Positions 7,882-16,971 of a DNA stretch of 64,000 bases are shown here, piece after piece (position 1 is the stretch's first letter; every line of letters begins with the position of its first letter). This DNA is from Amycolatopsis sp. QT-25. GTDB lineage: Bacteria > Actinomycetota > Actinomycetes > Mycobacteriales > Pseudonocardiaceae. The position numbers and the translations under genes were made by a program. The notes beneath the pieces were generated by a model, which worked only from the letters and a program-made list of their open reading frames with translations, was not told the origin of the DNA and did no database searches. The stretch is from positions 4,526,001 through 4,590,000 of the forward strand of contig NZ_CP120210.1 of NCBI RefSeq assembly GCF_029369745.1, in the 5' to 3' direction.

Positions 7882-8574
7882 ATGATGGCTTCGGACCCCC
7901 GCAAGACTTCCAGCACGTCTCAGACGCTCAGCCGAGGCATCCGCGTGCTCGAAGTCCTCGCCGACGCACGAGAAGCACTCAGCGTCGACCAGATCGCCGA
8001 AGGCCTCGGCGTCCATCGGTCGATCGCGTACCGGCTCATCCGCACACTCGAGGACCACGGGCTTCTCGTCCGGGAGCACGCGGGAAGATTCGAACTCGGG
8101 ACGCGGCTGGCCGCGCTCGCGGCGGGGATCAAGCACGACCTGCAGGCCGCCGCGCTGCCCGAACTGACCGCGGTCGCGAACGAACTCGGCATGACGTGTT
8201 TCGTGGCGGTGATGGACCGCGAAGAATGCGTGACCCTGGTCAGCGTGGAACCCCGGCACGCCGTCGCGTCCGTCGCGCAGCGCCCGGGGTCCAGGCATCC
8301 ACTCACCGCGGGCGCACCCGGCCGCGCCATCCTTTCCCAGCTGCCGTCCGAAGACTGGTCCCGGGAAGTACGAGAAACGGCCGCCCGCGGATACGCGGAC
8401 AGCCAGGGCGAAGTGATCGAGAACCTGAGCTCGGTGGCGGTGCCCCTCCCCCTGCGCGGTCACGATCCGGCGGCACTCGCCGTCGTCCATCTGTCGAGCA
8501 CACGGGCCCCCGCCGAGCTCGCGGAGCGGCTCAAGGCGGCGGCGAAGGCCGTCCGTGACGCTCTCGGCGGATGA
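7882..8574 (+). CDS. IclR-family transcriptional regulator of the hpa genes
   Basis: A 230-residue one-component regulator. The N-terminal winged helix is clear (SRGIRVLEVLADAREALSVDQIAEGLGVHRSIAYRLIRTLEDHGLL), and the C-terminal IclR effector domain includes LPELTAVANELGMTCFVAVMDREECVTLVSVEP and HPLTAGAPGRAILSQL. The gene starts with two ATG codons, nine bases after the second operator box. The location between the two halves of the hpa cluster argues that it senses 4-hydroxyphenylacetate or homoprotocatechuate. Effector identity is inferred. Confidence 0.9.
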   Translation: MMASDPRKTSSTSQTLSRGIRVLEVLADAREALSVDQIAEGLGVHRSIAYRLIRTLEDHGLLVREHAGRFELGTRLAALAAGIKHDLQAAALPELTAVANELGMTCFVAVMDREECVTLVSVEPRHAVASVAQRPGSRHPLTAGAPGRAILSQLPSEDWSREVRETAARGYADSQGEVIENLSSVAVPLPLRGHDPAALAVVHLSSTRAPAELAERLKAAAKAVRDALGG

Positions 8575-8609
8575 GCGTCACGGACGGACTGCTCACTTCT
8601 CGAACGCGG

Positions 8610-9983
8610 TCACTTACCGAATCGGAGCGGGCTCACCGCCTGCTCGGCTTCGTGGTCCGGTCCGAGCGGGATCCCCGACCGGTCCCGCAGCAGCAAGGTG
8701 GCGACGAGGCCGACGACGGTCATCCCCGCCAGGTAAACGGCCACGGACATCGACGTGCCGGTCGCGCCGACCAGGGCGGTCGCGATCGTCGGCGCGAAAG
8801 CGCCACCGAGGATCGCACCGAGCGCGTAGGAGATCGAAACACCGGAGAACCGGATCGAGGCGGGGAACAGCTCCGCGTAGAACGCGGCTTGTTGACCGTA
8901 GGTGAACCCTAGACCGACACTGAGGATGACCAACCCGAGCGCCAGCAACACGATGTTGCCGCTGTCCACCAACGGAAAGAGCACCGCGACGCCGGCGAGC
9001 TGCGCGATCCAGCCCAGTACGTAGGTGCGCCGCCTGCCGATCCGGTCGGACACCGCGCCCGCCGCCCACGTCGAGAGCAACCAGGTCGCCGCCGACGCGG
9101 TCACCGCCCACAACACCGGTCCGCGGTCGAGGCCGATCGGCCCCTTCGGGTTGGTCGCGTAGTTCTGGATGTAACCGCCGGTGGTCATGTAGCCGACGGC
9201 GTTGTTGCCCGCGAACACCAGCGCGGCCACCAGGACGAGCACGGAGTGCTTGCGGAACAGCTGGATGATCGGGGTCCGGGTCTGCTCGCGGCGTTCGGCG
9301 ATCTCCCGGAAGACGGGGCTCTCCTCGACCCGGCGCCGCACGTAGTGGCCGACCAGGATCAGCCCGACGCTGAGCAGGAACGGAATCCGCCAGCCCCAGT
9401 CGAGGAACGCCTGGCCGGGAACGAGCAGGCTGGTCAGCGCGAGGACACCGGAGGCCAGCAGCAGGCCGAGCGGAACGCCGATCTGCGGCGAGGCACCGAA
9501 GAGACCCCTTCGCCGAGGCGGCGCGTGTTCGACGGCCATCAGCACGGCGCCGCCCCATTCACCGCCCGCCGAAACCCCTTGCAGGATCCGCAGCAGGATC
9601 AGCAGCACCGGCGCGAGGACCCCGATCTGGTCGAAGGTCGGGAGCACACCGATCAGCGTGGTCGCGGCACCCATCAGGATCAAGGTGAGCACCAAGACCA
9701 CACGACGGCCGTACTTGTCGCCGAAATGCCCGGCCAGGAAGGCACCGAGCGGACGGAACAGGAAGCTCACGCCCACCGTGGCGAAGGAAACGAGGGTGCT
9801 GTTGGCACCGAGACCGGAGAAGAACAGCTTGCCGAACACGAGGCCGGCGGCGGACGCGTAAACGAAGAAGTCGTACCACTCGACCGTGGTGCCGACGACG
9901 GTCGCGAAGGCGACCCGGCGCCGATCGGAAGACGGTGGGGCGGTCCGGCCGGGCGTGCGGGCATCCTGCGCTGGATTCGACAC
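8610..9983 (-). CDS. MFS transporter, metabolite:H+ symporter (MHS) type
   Basis: A 457-residue, 12-helix major facilitator. It opens with VVGTTVEWYDFFVYASAAGLVFGKLFF and has GHFGDKYGRRVVLVLTL (the loop 2-3 signature), both typical of the MHS subfamily that takes up aromatic and organic acids such as shikimate or protocatechuate. The start is GTG at 9983, preceded by AAAGGAGTCAAG; an upstream in-frame extension is unlikely to be translated. Its place in the hpa cluster suggests uptake of 4-hydroxyphenylacetate or a related acid. It is convergent with the IclR gene and divergent from the FAH-RraA gene. Confidence 0.88.
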   Translation of the reverse strand: MSNPAQDARTPGRTAPPSSDRRRVAFATVVGTTVEWYDFFVYASAAGLVFGKLFFSGLGANSTLVSFATVGVSFLFRPLGAFLAGHFGDKYGRRVVLVLTLILMGAATTLIGVLPTFDQIGVLAPVLLILLRILQGVSAGGEWGGAVLMAVEHAPPRRRGLFGASPQIGVPLGLLLASGVLALTSLLVPGQAFLDWGWRIPFLLSVGLILVGHYVRRRVEESPVFREIAERREQTRTPIIQLFRKHSVLVLVAALVFAGNNAVGYMTTGGYIQNYATNPKGPIGLDRGPVLWAVTASAATWLLSTWAAGAVSDRIGRRRTYVLGWIAQLAGVAVLFPLVDSGNIVLLALGLVILSVGLGFTYGQQAAFYAELFPASIRFSGVSISYALGAILGGAFAPTIATALVGATGTSMSVAVYLAGMTVVGLVATLLLRDRSGIPLGPDHEAEQAVSPLRFGK

Positions 9984-10132
9984 CTTGACTCCTTTGACCT
10001 GGGCCTGACGCGAGTGGCGGCCCGCTGGGATCCCGGGCGAGGCGAAGGCCACTCGGTGACCACCTTGCCACTGTGGCACAGAATCATATACGTTATTAGA
10101 TACGAAGCAAGGGTCGAGGGATTCAGGGGAAC
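9984..10132. promoter_or_regulatory. Divergent promoter region of the hpa meta-cleavage operon
   Basis: An AT-rich stretch at 10082-10108 contains CATATACGTTATTAGATACG with a direct ATACG repeat 12 bp apart. It lies 25-50 bp before the FAH-RraA start and is the best candidate operator for the GntR or IclR regulator of the cluster. No clear -35/-10 pair could be assigned. Confidence 0.4.
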
Positions 10133-11617
10133 ATGGGCACTCACGAGACATCAGCGCCTTCCGGCCGCGCGTCCGGTCCGCTGGACACCCGGCCGGGCAA
10201 GATCATCGCCGTCCATCTCAGCTACGCGTCACGGGCCGCGCAGCGCGGGCGGCGTCCGGCGAACCCGTCGTACTTCTTCAAACCGTCGAGCTCGATCGGC
10301 ACGTCCGGCGGCACGGTCGAACGTCCAGCCGGGACCGAACTGCTGGCCTTCGAGGGTGAGATCGCGCTGGTCATCGGCACCACGGCCCGGTGGGTCGAAC
10401 CCGACAAGGCGTGGGAGCACGTCGCCGCGGTCACCGCCGCGAACGACTTCGGTCTCTACGATCTGCGTGCGGCGGACAAGGGCTCCAACGTCCGGTCCAA
10501 GGGCGGTGACGGCTACACCCCGCTCGGCCCCGGCCTCATCGACGCACGTGACATCGATCCCTCGTCGCTGCGTATCCGCACCTGGGTGAACGGCGACCTG
10601 GTGCAGGAGGACAGCACGGCCGGGCTGCTGTTTCCGTTGCGGCAGTTCGTTTCCGACCTCTCCCAGCACTTCACCCTCGAACCGGGCGACGTCATCCTCA
10701 CCGGCACTCCCGCCGGTTCGACGGTGGTCTCCCCCGGCGACGTCGTGGTGGTCGAAGTGGACGTACCCGGCACCTCCGCCAGCAGCGGACGGCTGCACAC
10801 CACCGTCACCCAGGGAATCCGGTCCTTTTCGGACACCGGCGGCCTACCCGAGGTCGACGACAAGCAGCGCGCCGAGGCTTGGGGCACGCCGGTGGAGGAA
10901 GCTGCCGGGAAGGACAGTCCCGCGATCGGCGAGGAGCTCCGGGCCAAGCTACTGCGCGCACCTGTCGCCGGCTTGTCCGCCCAGCTGCGCAAGCGGGGCT
11001 TGAACAACGTCGCGATCGACGGTGTACGCCCGAATCTGCCCGGCTCGAAGGTCGTCGGCACGGCGAGGACCTTGCGTTTCGTCCCGAACCGCGAAGACCT
11101 GTTCAAGTCCCACGGCGGCGGCTACAACGCGCAGAAACGCCTGTTCGACTCGGTCGGCAGCGGCGAGGTGATCGTCATCGAAGCCCGCGGTGACAAGGGT
11201 TCCGGAACGCTCGGGGACGTCTTGGCGTTGCGGGCACGCTATCTCGGCGCGGCCGGGGTGATCACCGACGGCGGGGTCCGTGACTTCGAAGCCGTCGCCG
11301 CGACCGGGCTCCCGGTGTTCTCCCAGGGCCCGCATCCGGCGGTCCTCGGCCGCAAGCACGTGCCGTGGGACACCGACGTCGCGGTCGCCTGCGGCGGTGC
11401 CACCGTGCTGCCCGGCGACATCATCGTCGGGGACGACGACGGCGTGGTCGTCATCCCGCCGGCGCTGGCCGAAGAGGTCGCCGACGCGACACTCGTCCAG
11501 GAGGACGAGGACGCCTGGATCGCCGAGCAGGTCGGCCAGGGCCGCCCGATCGAGGGGCTCTTCCCGCTGAACCAGTCGTGGCGGGAAAGGTATGAGGCAT
11601 GGCAGAAGAAGCAGTGA
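10133..11617 (+). CDS. Fumarylacetoacetate hydrolase-type domain fused to RraA-like domain (HpaG-type role)
   Basis: A 494-residue two-domain protein. Residues about 20-245 are an FAH fold (FEGEIALVIG, TAANDFGLYDLR, the SKGGDGYTPLGP loop, EPGDVILTGTPAGS), the family of the homoprotocatechuate isomerase/decarboxylase HpaG. Residues about 265-480 are RraA-like (RPNLPGSKVVGTARTL, GDVLALRARYLGAAGVITDGGVRD, PGDIIVGDDDGVVVIP), a fold used by 4-hydroxy-4-methyl-2-oxoglutarate aldolase/oxaloacetate decarboxylases. One enzyme could thus decarboxylate 5-oxo-pent-3-ene-1,2,5-tricarboxylate and process a later intermediate. The ATG follows CAGGGGAAC. The gene overlaps the next by 19 bp. The exact reactions are inferred from context. 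Confidence 0.85.
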   Translation: MGTHETSAPSGRASGPLDTRPGKIIAVHLSYASRAAQRGRRPANPSYFFKPSSSIGTSGGTVERPAGTELLAFEGEIALVIGTTARWVEPDKAWEHVAAVTAANDFGLYDLRAADKGSNVRSKGGDGYTPLGPGLIDARDIDPSSLRIRTWVNGDLVQEDSTAGLLFPLRQFVSDLSQHFTLEPGDVILTGTPAGSTVVSPGDVVVVEVDVPGTSASSGRLHTTVTQGIRSFSDTGGLPEVDDKQRAEAWGTPVEEAAGKDSPAIGEELRAKLLRAPVAGLSAQLRKRGLNNVAIDGVRPNLPGSKVVGTARTLRFVPNREDLFKSHGGGYNAQKRLFDSVGSGEVIVIEARGDKGSGTLGDVLALRARYLGAAGVITDGGVRDFEAVAATGLPVFSQGPHPAVLGRKHVPWDTDVAVACGGATVLPGDIIVGDDDGVVVIPPALAEEVADATLVQEDEDAWIAEQVGQGRPIEGLFPLNQSWRERYEAWQKKQ

Positions 11618-12270
11618 AGACCACCAGCAAGTCCGAACTCGCCTACGAGTGGCTGCGGGAGCGGATCGCCCGGCACGAGTACGGGCCCGGCTACCGGCTC
11701 GTTCTCGCCGAGATCGCCGGCGCGCTCGACATGAGCGTCGTCCCGGTGCGCGAGGCGATCCGGCGGCTGGAGGCCGAACGGCTGGTGACCTTCGAGCGCA
11801 ACGTCGGCGCGCGCGTGGCGATGGTGGACCAGAACGAGTACGTCCACGCGATGCAGACCCTCGGCGTGGTCGAAGGGGTCGCCACCGCGCTGTCCGCGCC
11901 CGGACTGTCCGAAGAGGACATCGCGAAAGCACGCCGGGTGAACGAGCGCATGATCGCGCTGCTGGACCACTTCGACGCGCACGAGTTCACCGCGCTGAAC
12001 CAGCGGTTCCACTCGCTGCTGTTCGCCTGCTGTCCCAACCCGCAGATCCTCGACCTCGTGCACCAGGGTTGGACGCGGCTGTCCGGACTGCGTGACTCGA
12101 CCTTCGCGTTCATCCCCGACCGCGCACACCGGTCGGTCGAGGAACACGAAAAGCTTCTCCGGCTGATCTCCGGGAAAGCCGACCCGCTCGACATCGAATT
12201 CGCCGCGCGCAATCACCGCTGGGCCACCATGCAGGCCTTTTTGGACGCGCGAGAGCGCGCGAAACGCTGA
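11599..12270 (+). CDS. GntR-family (FCD-domain) regulator within the hpa operon
   Basis: A 223-residue regulator: an N-terminal winged helix with ELAYEWLRERIARHEYGPGYRLVLAEIAGALDMSVVPVREAIRRLEAERLV, then an all-helical FCD ligand domain carrying NQRFHSLLF and HRSVEEHEKLL, whose histidines normally bind a metal. It overlaps the end of the FAH-RraA gene and precedes hpaE by 13 bp, so it is transcribed with the pathway. It probably autoregulates in response to a pathway acid. Two regulators (IclR and GntR) in one cluster suggest separate control of the upper and lower parts. Confidence 0.9.
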   Translation: MAEEAVKTTSKSELAYEWLRERIARHEYGPGYRLVLAEIAGALDMSVVPVREAIRRLEAERLVTFERNVGARVAMVDQNEYVHAMQTLGVVEGVATALSAPGLSEEDIAKARRVNERMIALLDHFDAHEFTALNQRFHSLLFACCPNPQILDLVHQGWTRLSGLRDSTFAFIPDRAHRSVEEHEKLLRLISGKADPLDIEFAARNHRWATMQAFLDARERAKR

Positions 12271-12283
12271 CTGAGGAGGAATC

Positions 12284-13789
12284 TTGACCAGCACGACTCC
12301 CCGGCCGATCCCCGACGGCGTCCCGGAGCGGATCCGGCACTACATCGGCGGCGAACTCACCGACTCGGCCGATGGCGCCGTTTTCGACGTCCTCGACCCG
12401 GTGACCAACGAGGTCTACGTCCGCGCCGCCGCCGGAAAGAAGGCCGACATCGACCGCGCCGTCGCCGCCGCGCGGAAGGCGTTCACCGAAGGCCCCTGGC
12501 CGAAATTGCTGCCGCGCGAGCGTTCGCGCGTGCTGAACCGCATCGCGGATCTCGTCGAGTCGCGGGACAAGCGGCTCGCGGCACTGGAGAGCTTCGACTC
12601 GGGCTTGCCGATTTCACAGGCGCTGGGGCAGGCTCGCCGGGCCGCGGAGAACTTCCGGTTCTTCGCCGACCTGATCGTCGCGCAGGCCGACGACACCTAC
12701 AAGGTGCCCGGCCGTCAGATCAACTACGTCAACCGCAAGCCGATCGGTGTCGCCGGGCTGATCACGCCGTGGAACACCCCGTTCATGCTGGAATCGTGGA
12801 AACTCGCCCCCGCGCTGGCGACCGGCAACACCGTCGTGCTCAAACCCGCCGAGTTCACCCCGCTCTCCGCGTCGCTGTGGGCGGAGATCTTCGAAGAGGC
12901 CGGGCTCCCGCAGGGCGTGTTCAACCTCGTCAACGGCTTCGGCGAGGACGCGGGCGACGCGCTGGTGAAGCACCCGGACGTCCCGCTCATCTCCTTCACC
13001 GGCGAGAGTGGGACCGGCAGCCTGATCTTCGGGAACGCGGCGCCGTTCCTCAAAGGCTTGTCGATGGAGCTGGGCGGCAAGTCACCCGCCATCGTCTTCG
13101 CCGACGCCGATCTGGAGACCGCGATCGACGCGACCATCTTCGGCGTGTTCTCCCTCAACGGCGAACGCTGCACGGCGGGCAGCCGGATCCTGGTCGAGCG
13201 CGCGATCTACGACGAGTTCGTCGAGCGGTACGCCGCGCAAGCCGAACGGGTGGTGGTGGGTGACCCGAGCGAGCCCGGGACCGAGGTCGGCGCATTGGTG
13301 CATCCCGAGCACTACGAAAAGGTCATGAAGTACATCGAGATCGGGAAGACCGAGGCCAGGCTGGTCGCCGGCGGCGGCCGCCCCGACGGCTTCCCGACCG
13401 GGAACTACGTGGCGCCGACGGTGTTCGCCGACGTCGAACCGGACGCCCGGATCTTCCAGGAGGAAATCTTCGGCCCGGTCGTCGCGATCACGCCGTTCGA
13501 CACCGAGGAAGAGGCGCTCGAACTCGCGAACAACACGAAGTACGGGCTCGCGGCCTACGTCTGGACCAACGACCTCAAGCGGGCGCACAACTTCGCGCAG
13601 TCCGTCGAGGCGGGCATGGTGTGGCTCAACTCGAACAACGTCCGTGATCTGCGCACCCCCTTCGGCGGGGTCAAGGCGTCCGGACTGGGGCACGAGGGCG
13701 GCTACCGCTCGATCGACTTCTACACCGACCAGCAGGCGGTGCACATCAATCTCGGCGAGGTGCACAACCCCGCCTTCGGCAAGGGCTGA
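12284..13789 (+). CDS. hpaE: 5-carboxymethyl-2-hydroxymuconate semialdehyde dehydrogenase
   Basis: NAD-dependent aldehyde dehydrogenase of the homoprotocatechuate meta pathway, 501 residues. Catalytic features: N164 in TPWNTPF, general base E262 in MELGGKSP, nucleophile C296 in LNGERCTAGS, and the cofactor-site GESGTGS at about 240-246. The long LNSNNVRDLRTPFGGVKASGLGHEGG near the C terminus is typical of HpaE/HpcC. The start codon is TTG, directly after the strong ribosome site GAGGAGGAATC. It is followed by the ring-cleavage dioxygenase, 30 bp away. Confidence 0.93.
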   Translation: MTSTTPRPIPDGVPERIRHYIGGELTDSADGAVFDVLDPVTNEVYVRAAAGKKADIDRAVAAARKAFTEGPWPKLLPRERSRVLNRIADLVESRDKRLAALESFDSGLPISQALGQARRAAENFRFFADLIVAQADDTYKVPGRQINYVNRKPIGVAGLITPWNTPFMLESWKLAPALATGNTVVLKPAEFTPLSASLWAEIFEEAGLPQGVFNLVNGFGEDAGDALVKHPDVPLISFTGESGTGSLIFGNAAPFLKGLSMELGGKSPAIVFADADLETAIDATIFGVFSLNGERCTAGSRILVERAIYDEFVERYAAQAERVVVGDPSEPGTEVGALVHPEHYEKVMKYIEIGKTEARLVAGGGRPDGFPTGNYVAPTVFADVEPDARIFQEEIFGPVVAITPFDTEEEALELANNTKYGLAAYVWTNDLKRAHNFAQSVEAGMVWLNSNNVRDLRTPFGGVKASGLGHEGGYRSIDFYTDQQAVHINLGEVHNPAFGKG

Positions 13790-13819
13790 CCCCGTTCCCC
13801 GTCCACGAAGGATGACGCA

Positions 13820-14914
13820 ATGAAGCCGATCCCCACCCCCAAATCACCGCCGCCGGACGTCCTGCGCTGCGCGTACATGGAACTCGTCGTCACCGACCTG
13901 GCGCGGTCACGTGCCTTCTACGCCGACGTCCTCGGACTGACGGTGACCGAAGAGGACGACACCACGGTCAGCCTCCGCACGATCGACGAGTTCATCCATC
14001 ACAACCTCGTACTGCGCCAGGGCCCGGTCGCCGCGGTCGCGGCGTTCTCCTACCGGGTGCGGTCGCCGGAGGACCTGGACAAGGCCGTCGCGTTCTACAC
14101 CGAACTGGGCTGCCGGGTGGAACGCAAGGAAAACGGTTTCATCAGGGGCATCGGGGACTCGGTGCGCGTGCAGGACCCGCTCGGCTTCCCGCTCGAGTTC
14201 TTCCACGACGTCCAGCACGTCGACCGGCTCAGCTGGCGCTACGACCTGCACGTTCCGGGCGCTCTCGTCCGGCTCGACCACTTCAACCAGGTCACGCCGG
14301 ACGTCCCGCTCGCGGTCAAGCACATGGAGGACCTCGATTTCCGGGTCACCGAAGACATCCAGGACGACCAGGGCGTCACCTACGCGGCCTGGATGCGCCG
14401 CAAGCCGACCGTGCACGACACCGCGATGACCGGTGGCGACGGACCGCGGATGCACCACGTCGCCTTCGCCACCCACGAGAAGCACAACATCCTGTCCATC
14501 TGCGACAAACTCGGCTCACTGCGGATGTCGGACCACATCGAACGCGGCCCCGGCAGGCACGGCGTCTCGAACGCATTCTACCTGTACCTGCGCGACCCGG
14601 ACGGGCACCGCGTCGAGATCTACACGCAGGACTACTACACCGGTGACCCCGACAACCCGGTCGTCACCTGGGACGTGCACGACAATCAGCGCCGCGACTG
14701 GTGGGGCACGCCGGTGGTCCCGTCCTGGTACACCGACGCCTCCCTCGTGCTCGACCTCGACGGTAAACCGCAGCCGGTGGCCGCGAGAACCGAGGACAGC
14801 GAACTGGAGGTCACCATCGGCGCCGACGGCTTCTCCTACACCCGCAAGGGTGACGACGACGGCGAACTGCCGGCCTGGAAACAGGGCGAGTACAAACTCG
14901 GCAACCAGCTCTGA
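13820..14914 (+). CDS. hpaD: 3,4-dihydroxyphenylacetate 2,3-dioxygenase (extradiol, VOC type)
   Basis: Ring-cleaving enzyme of homoprotocatechuate degradation, 364 residues, of the vicinal-oxygen-chelate class known from Brevibacterium and Arthrobacter. Metal ligands are visible as H154 (RLDHFNQ), H213 (MHHVAF) and E266 (HRVEIYTQDYY), with the acid-base histidine H199 (KPTVHD); each is one position off the numbering of the Brevibacterium fuscum enzyme. The two N-terminal modules (about 15-135) are the non-metal VOC repeats. Iron or manganese cannot be distinguished from sequence. It sits between hpaE and hpaH, 9 bp before hpaH. Confidence 0.94.
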   Translation: MKPIPTPKSPPPDVLRCAYMELVVTDLARSRAFYADVLGLTVTEEDDTTVSLRTIDEFIHHNLVLRQGPVAAVAAFSYRVRSPEDLDKAVAFYTELGCRVERKENGFIRGIGDSVRVQDPLGFPLEFFHDVQHVDRLSWRYDLHVPGALVRLDHFNQVTPDVPLAVKHMEDLDFRVTEDIQDDQGVTYAAWMRRKPTVHDTAMTGGDGPRMHHVAFATHEKHNILSICDKLGSLRMSDHIERGPGRHGVSNAFYLYLRDPDGHRVEIYTQDYYTGDPDNPVVTWDVHDNQRRDWWGTPVVPSWYTDASLVLDLDGKPQPVAARTEDSELEVTIGADGFSYTRKGDDDGELPAWKQGEYKLGNQL

Positions 14915-14923
14915 GGCGGGAAC

Positions 14924-15709
14924 ATGCTCGAACAGGAAACGATCACCGCGATCGCCGACGAACTGGCGGCCGCGGAGGAGACCCGGAAGACGATCCCGCT
15001 GCTGACGGCACGTTATCCGGAAATGACCGTCGAGGACTCCTATGCCGTGCAGAACGAATGGCGGCGGCGGGGCATCGCGGCGGGGCGCCGTCCGGTCGGC
15101 CGCAAGATCGGGCTCACGTCGAAGGTCATGCAGGCCGCCACCGGGATCACCGAACCCGATTACGGCGCCATCTTCGCGGACATGGTGTTCGAGAACGGAT
15201 CCGTGCTCGAACACAGCCGGTTCTCGAACGTGCGCATCGAGGTCGAGCTGGCCTTCGTGCTCCGTGATTCCCTCGCCGGACCGGACACCACGGTGTTCGA
15301 CGTCCTGCGCGCGACCGAGTACGTCGTGCCCGCACTGGAGATCCTGTCGTCGCGCATCGAAATGGCGGGACGGACCATCGTGGACACGATCAGCGACAAC
15401 GCCGCCATGGGCGGGATGGTCTACGGCGGCAATCCGGTCGCCGTGGACGCCGTCGACCTGCGGTGGGTTTCCGCGTTGTTGTACCGCAACGAAACCATCG
15501 AGGAATCCGGTGTCGCCGCCGCGGTGTTGAACCATCCCGCGAACGGTGTCGCCTGGCTGGCGAACAAACTCGCGCAGCACGGCGACCACCTCGATCCGGG
15601 TGACATCGTGCTGGCGGGCTCGTTCACCCGGCCGATGTGGGTGCGTCCCGGCGACACCGTGACCGCCGACTACCGGGACCTGGGGGCGATCACGTGCCGC
15701 TTCGTCTAG
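14924..15709 (+). CDS. hpaH: 2-oxo-hept-4-ene-1,7-dioate hydratase
   Basis: Adds water to the decarboxylated, isomerised ring-fission product to give 2,4-dihydroxy-hept-2-ene-1,7-dioate. 261 residues with the FAH/hydratase fold: VGRKIGLTSKVMQAATGITEPDYGAIFADM, the metal-site strand VRIEVELAFVL, and TVFDVLRATEYVVPALEILSSR, all standard for HpaH/MhpD enzymes. GGCGGGAAC precedes the ATG. The end overlaps hpaI by 16 bp, implying translational coupling. Confidence 0.92.
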   Translation: MLEQETITAIADELAAAEETRKTIPLLTARYPEMTVEDSYAVQNEWRRRGIAAGRRPVGRKIGLTSKVMQAATGITEPDYGAIFADMVFENGSVLEHSRFSNVRIEVELAFVLRDSLAGPDTTVFDVLRATEYVVPALEILSSRIEMAGRTIVDTISDNAAMGGMVYGGNPVAVDAVDLRWVSALLYRNETIEESGVAAAVLNHPANGVAWLANKLAQHGDHLDPGDIVLAGSFTRPMWVRPGDTVTADYRDLGAITCRFV

Positions 15710-16464
15710 ACACGCCGTTCCGGGAGCGACTGACTGAGCGACCACGGATCGGCATGTGGGTCACGTCGGGCAGCCCGGTCGTCGCGGAGATCTGCGCGGG
15801 CTCCGGACTCGACTGGCTGCTCGTCGACACCGAGCACTCCCCCGCCGGGCTCGAAACGGTGCAAGCGTTACTGCAGACGATCGCCGCGTATCCCATCACG
15901 CCGATGGTGCGTGCCCCGTCCGGTGACGCCGTCGCGCTGAAGCAGTTGCTCGACCTGGGCGCGCAGAACCTGCTGGTACCCATGGTCGACAGCGCGGAGG
16001 AGGCGGAGGCCGTCGTGCGGGCCGTTCGCTATCCGCCGCGAGGCGTGCGCGGCGTCGGCAGTGCTTTGTCGCGGTCGGCGCGCTGGAACCGCGTCGAGGA
16101 CTACCTCGCGAAGGCCGAGGAGTTCACGTCGCTGTTCGTCCAGATCGAGTCGACGGCAGGTGTCGCGGCCGCCGCCGAGATCGCCGCTGTCGACGGGGTG
16201 GACGGGGTCTTCGTCGGCCCATCCGACCTGGCCGCCTCGATTGGGCTGCTCGGAAAGCAGACGCACCCCGACGTCACAGCGGCCGTCTTGCGCACCTTCG
16301 AGGCCGTCCGCGCCCAGGGGAAACCGGTGGGGGTCAACGCGTTCGACCCGGCACAGGCTCAGCGTTACCTTGCTGCCGGCGCTTCTTTCGTGCTGGTGGG
16401 CGCCGATGTCACCCTGCTCGCTCAAGGCTCGGAGGCGCTCGCGCGACGGCATGCGGATCATTGA
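15694..16464 (+). CDS. hpaI: 2,4-dihydroxyhept-2-ene-1,7-dioate aldolase
   Basis: Class II (metal-dependent) HpcH/HpaI aldolase that splits the last pathway intermediate into pyruvate and succinate semialdehyde. 256 residues. Visible motifs: GSGLDWLLVDTEHSP (catalytic His), PMVRAPSGD, LVPMVDSAEEAEAVV with VRYPPRGVRGVG, FVQIESTAGV (metal-binding Glu) and VDGVFVGPSDLAAS (metal-binding Asp). I chose the GTG at 15694, inside the end of hpaH, because it begins the conserved PLRLDTPFRERL and has GGGGGCGATCAC before it. This is the last gene of the operon. Confidence 0.92.
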   Translation: MPLRLDTPFRERLTERPRIGMWVTSGSPVVAEICAGSGLDWLLVDTEHSPAGLETVQALLQTIAAYPITPMVRAPSGDAVALKQLLDLGAQNLLVPMVDSAEEAEAVVRAVRYPPRGVRGVGSALSRSARWNRVEDYLAKAEEFTSLFVQIESTAGVAAAAEIAAVDGVDGVFVGPSDLAASIGLLGKQTHPDVTAAVLRTFEAVRAQGKPVGVNAFDPAQAQRYLAAGASFVLVGADVTLLAQGSEALARRHADH

Positions 16465-16971
16465 GGGGTCGACTCCAGGGAAGCGTTTCCGGAACTCAAG
16501 CCGGACACCGGCCTTTATGCCGATCTCGGCCTCATCTGTCCACAAGGACACACCGCCTCCTTCATACGCCCGATTCACGGGCTTTCCTGAGGTCGTAAGT
16601 GGTGATGATCGCCCTGACGACGCTGCCACTCACGACACCTCTGCCCGCTAGGCCACCGCCGTTCTCTCGTGAGTACATGAAGGCCTCCTTCCTTGCGCTA
16701 GGCGCAAGGAAGGAGGCCTTCATGTACTCGTGGGTCGCCCCAGGCGCACCGGCGTAGCCGACGACCCCTGCGGTGATCGGGTCCCGCAAGGATTCGGCGG
16801 CCGGACACGCTTGCCTCACCCCTCGATAACCGGTGCTTCGCCTTGGCGGACTGAATGCGAGTGCCTGGAAGCGTCCGGGTATCCATCGGTAAGGGCGGCG
16901 GTGCGTGAAGGCTTCACGGCCATTCACTTCGACCACCCGAAACAATTAGCCGACCGATTGCGAAAGCGGGC
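16465..16971. other. 507-bp spacer with two hairpin repeats, no gene recognised
   Basis: No convincing coding sequence on either strand. It carries an imperfect inverted repeat at 16592-16636 (arms GTCGTAAGTGG / CCACTCACGAC) and a perfect 28-bp hairpin at 16671-16729. The gene before it (hpaI) has no obvious intrinsic terminator, so these hairpins may serve. Confidence 0.65.
16671..16729. repeat. Perfect 28-bp inverted repeat with 3-base loop
   Basis: Arms 16671-16698 and 16702-16729, loop TAG. The left arm starts GAGTACATGAAGGCCTCCTT. A degenerate relative lies at 61693-61747, and the AAGGCCTCCTT core is shared with the repeats at 3200-3626, so this is a dispersed hairpin family. Confidence 0.9.
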
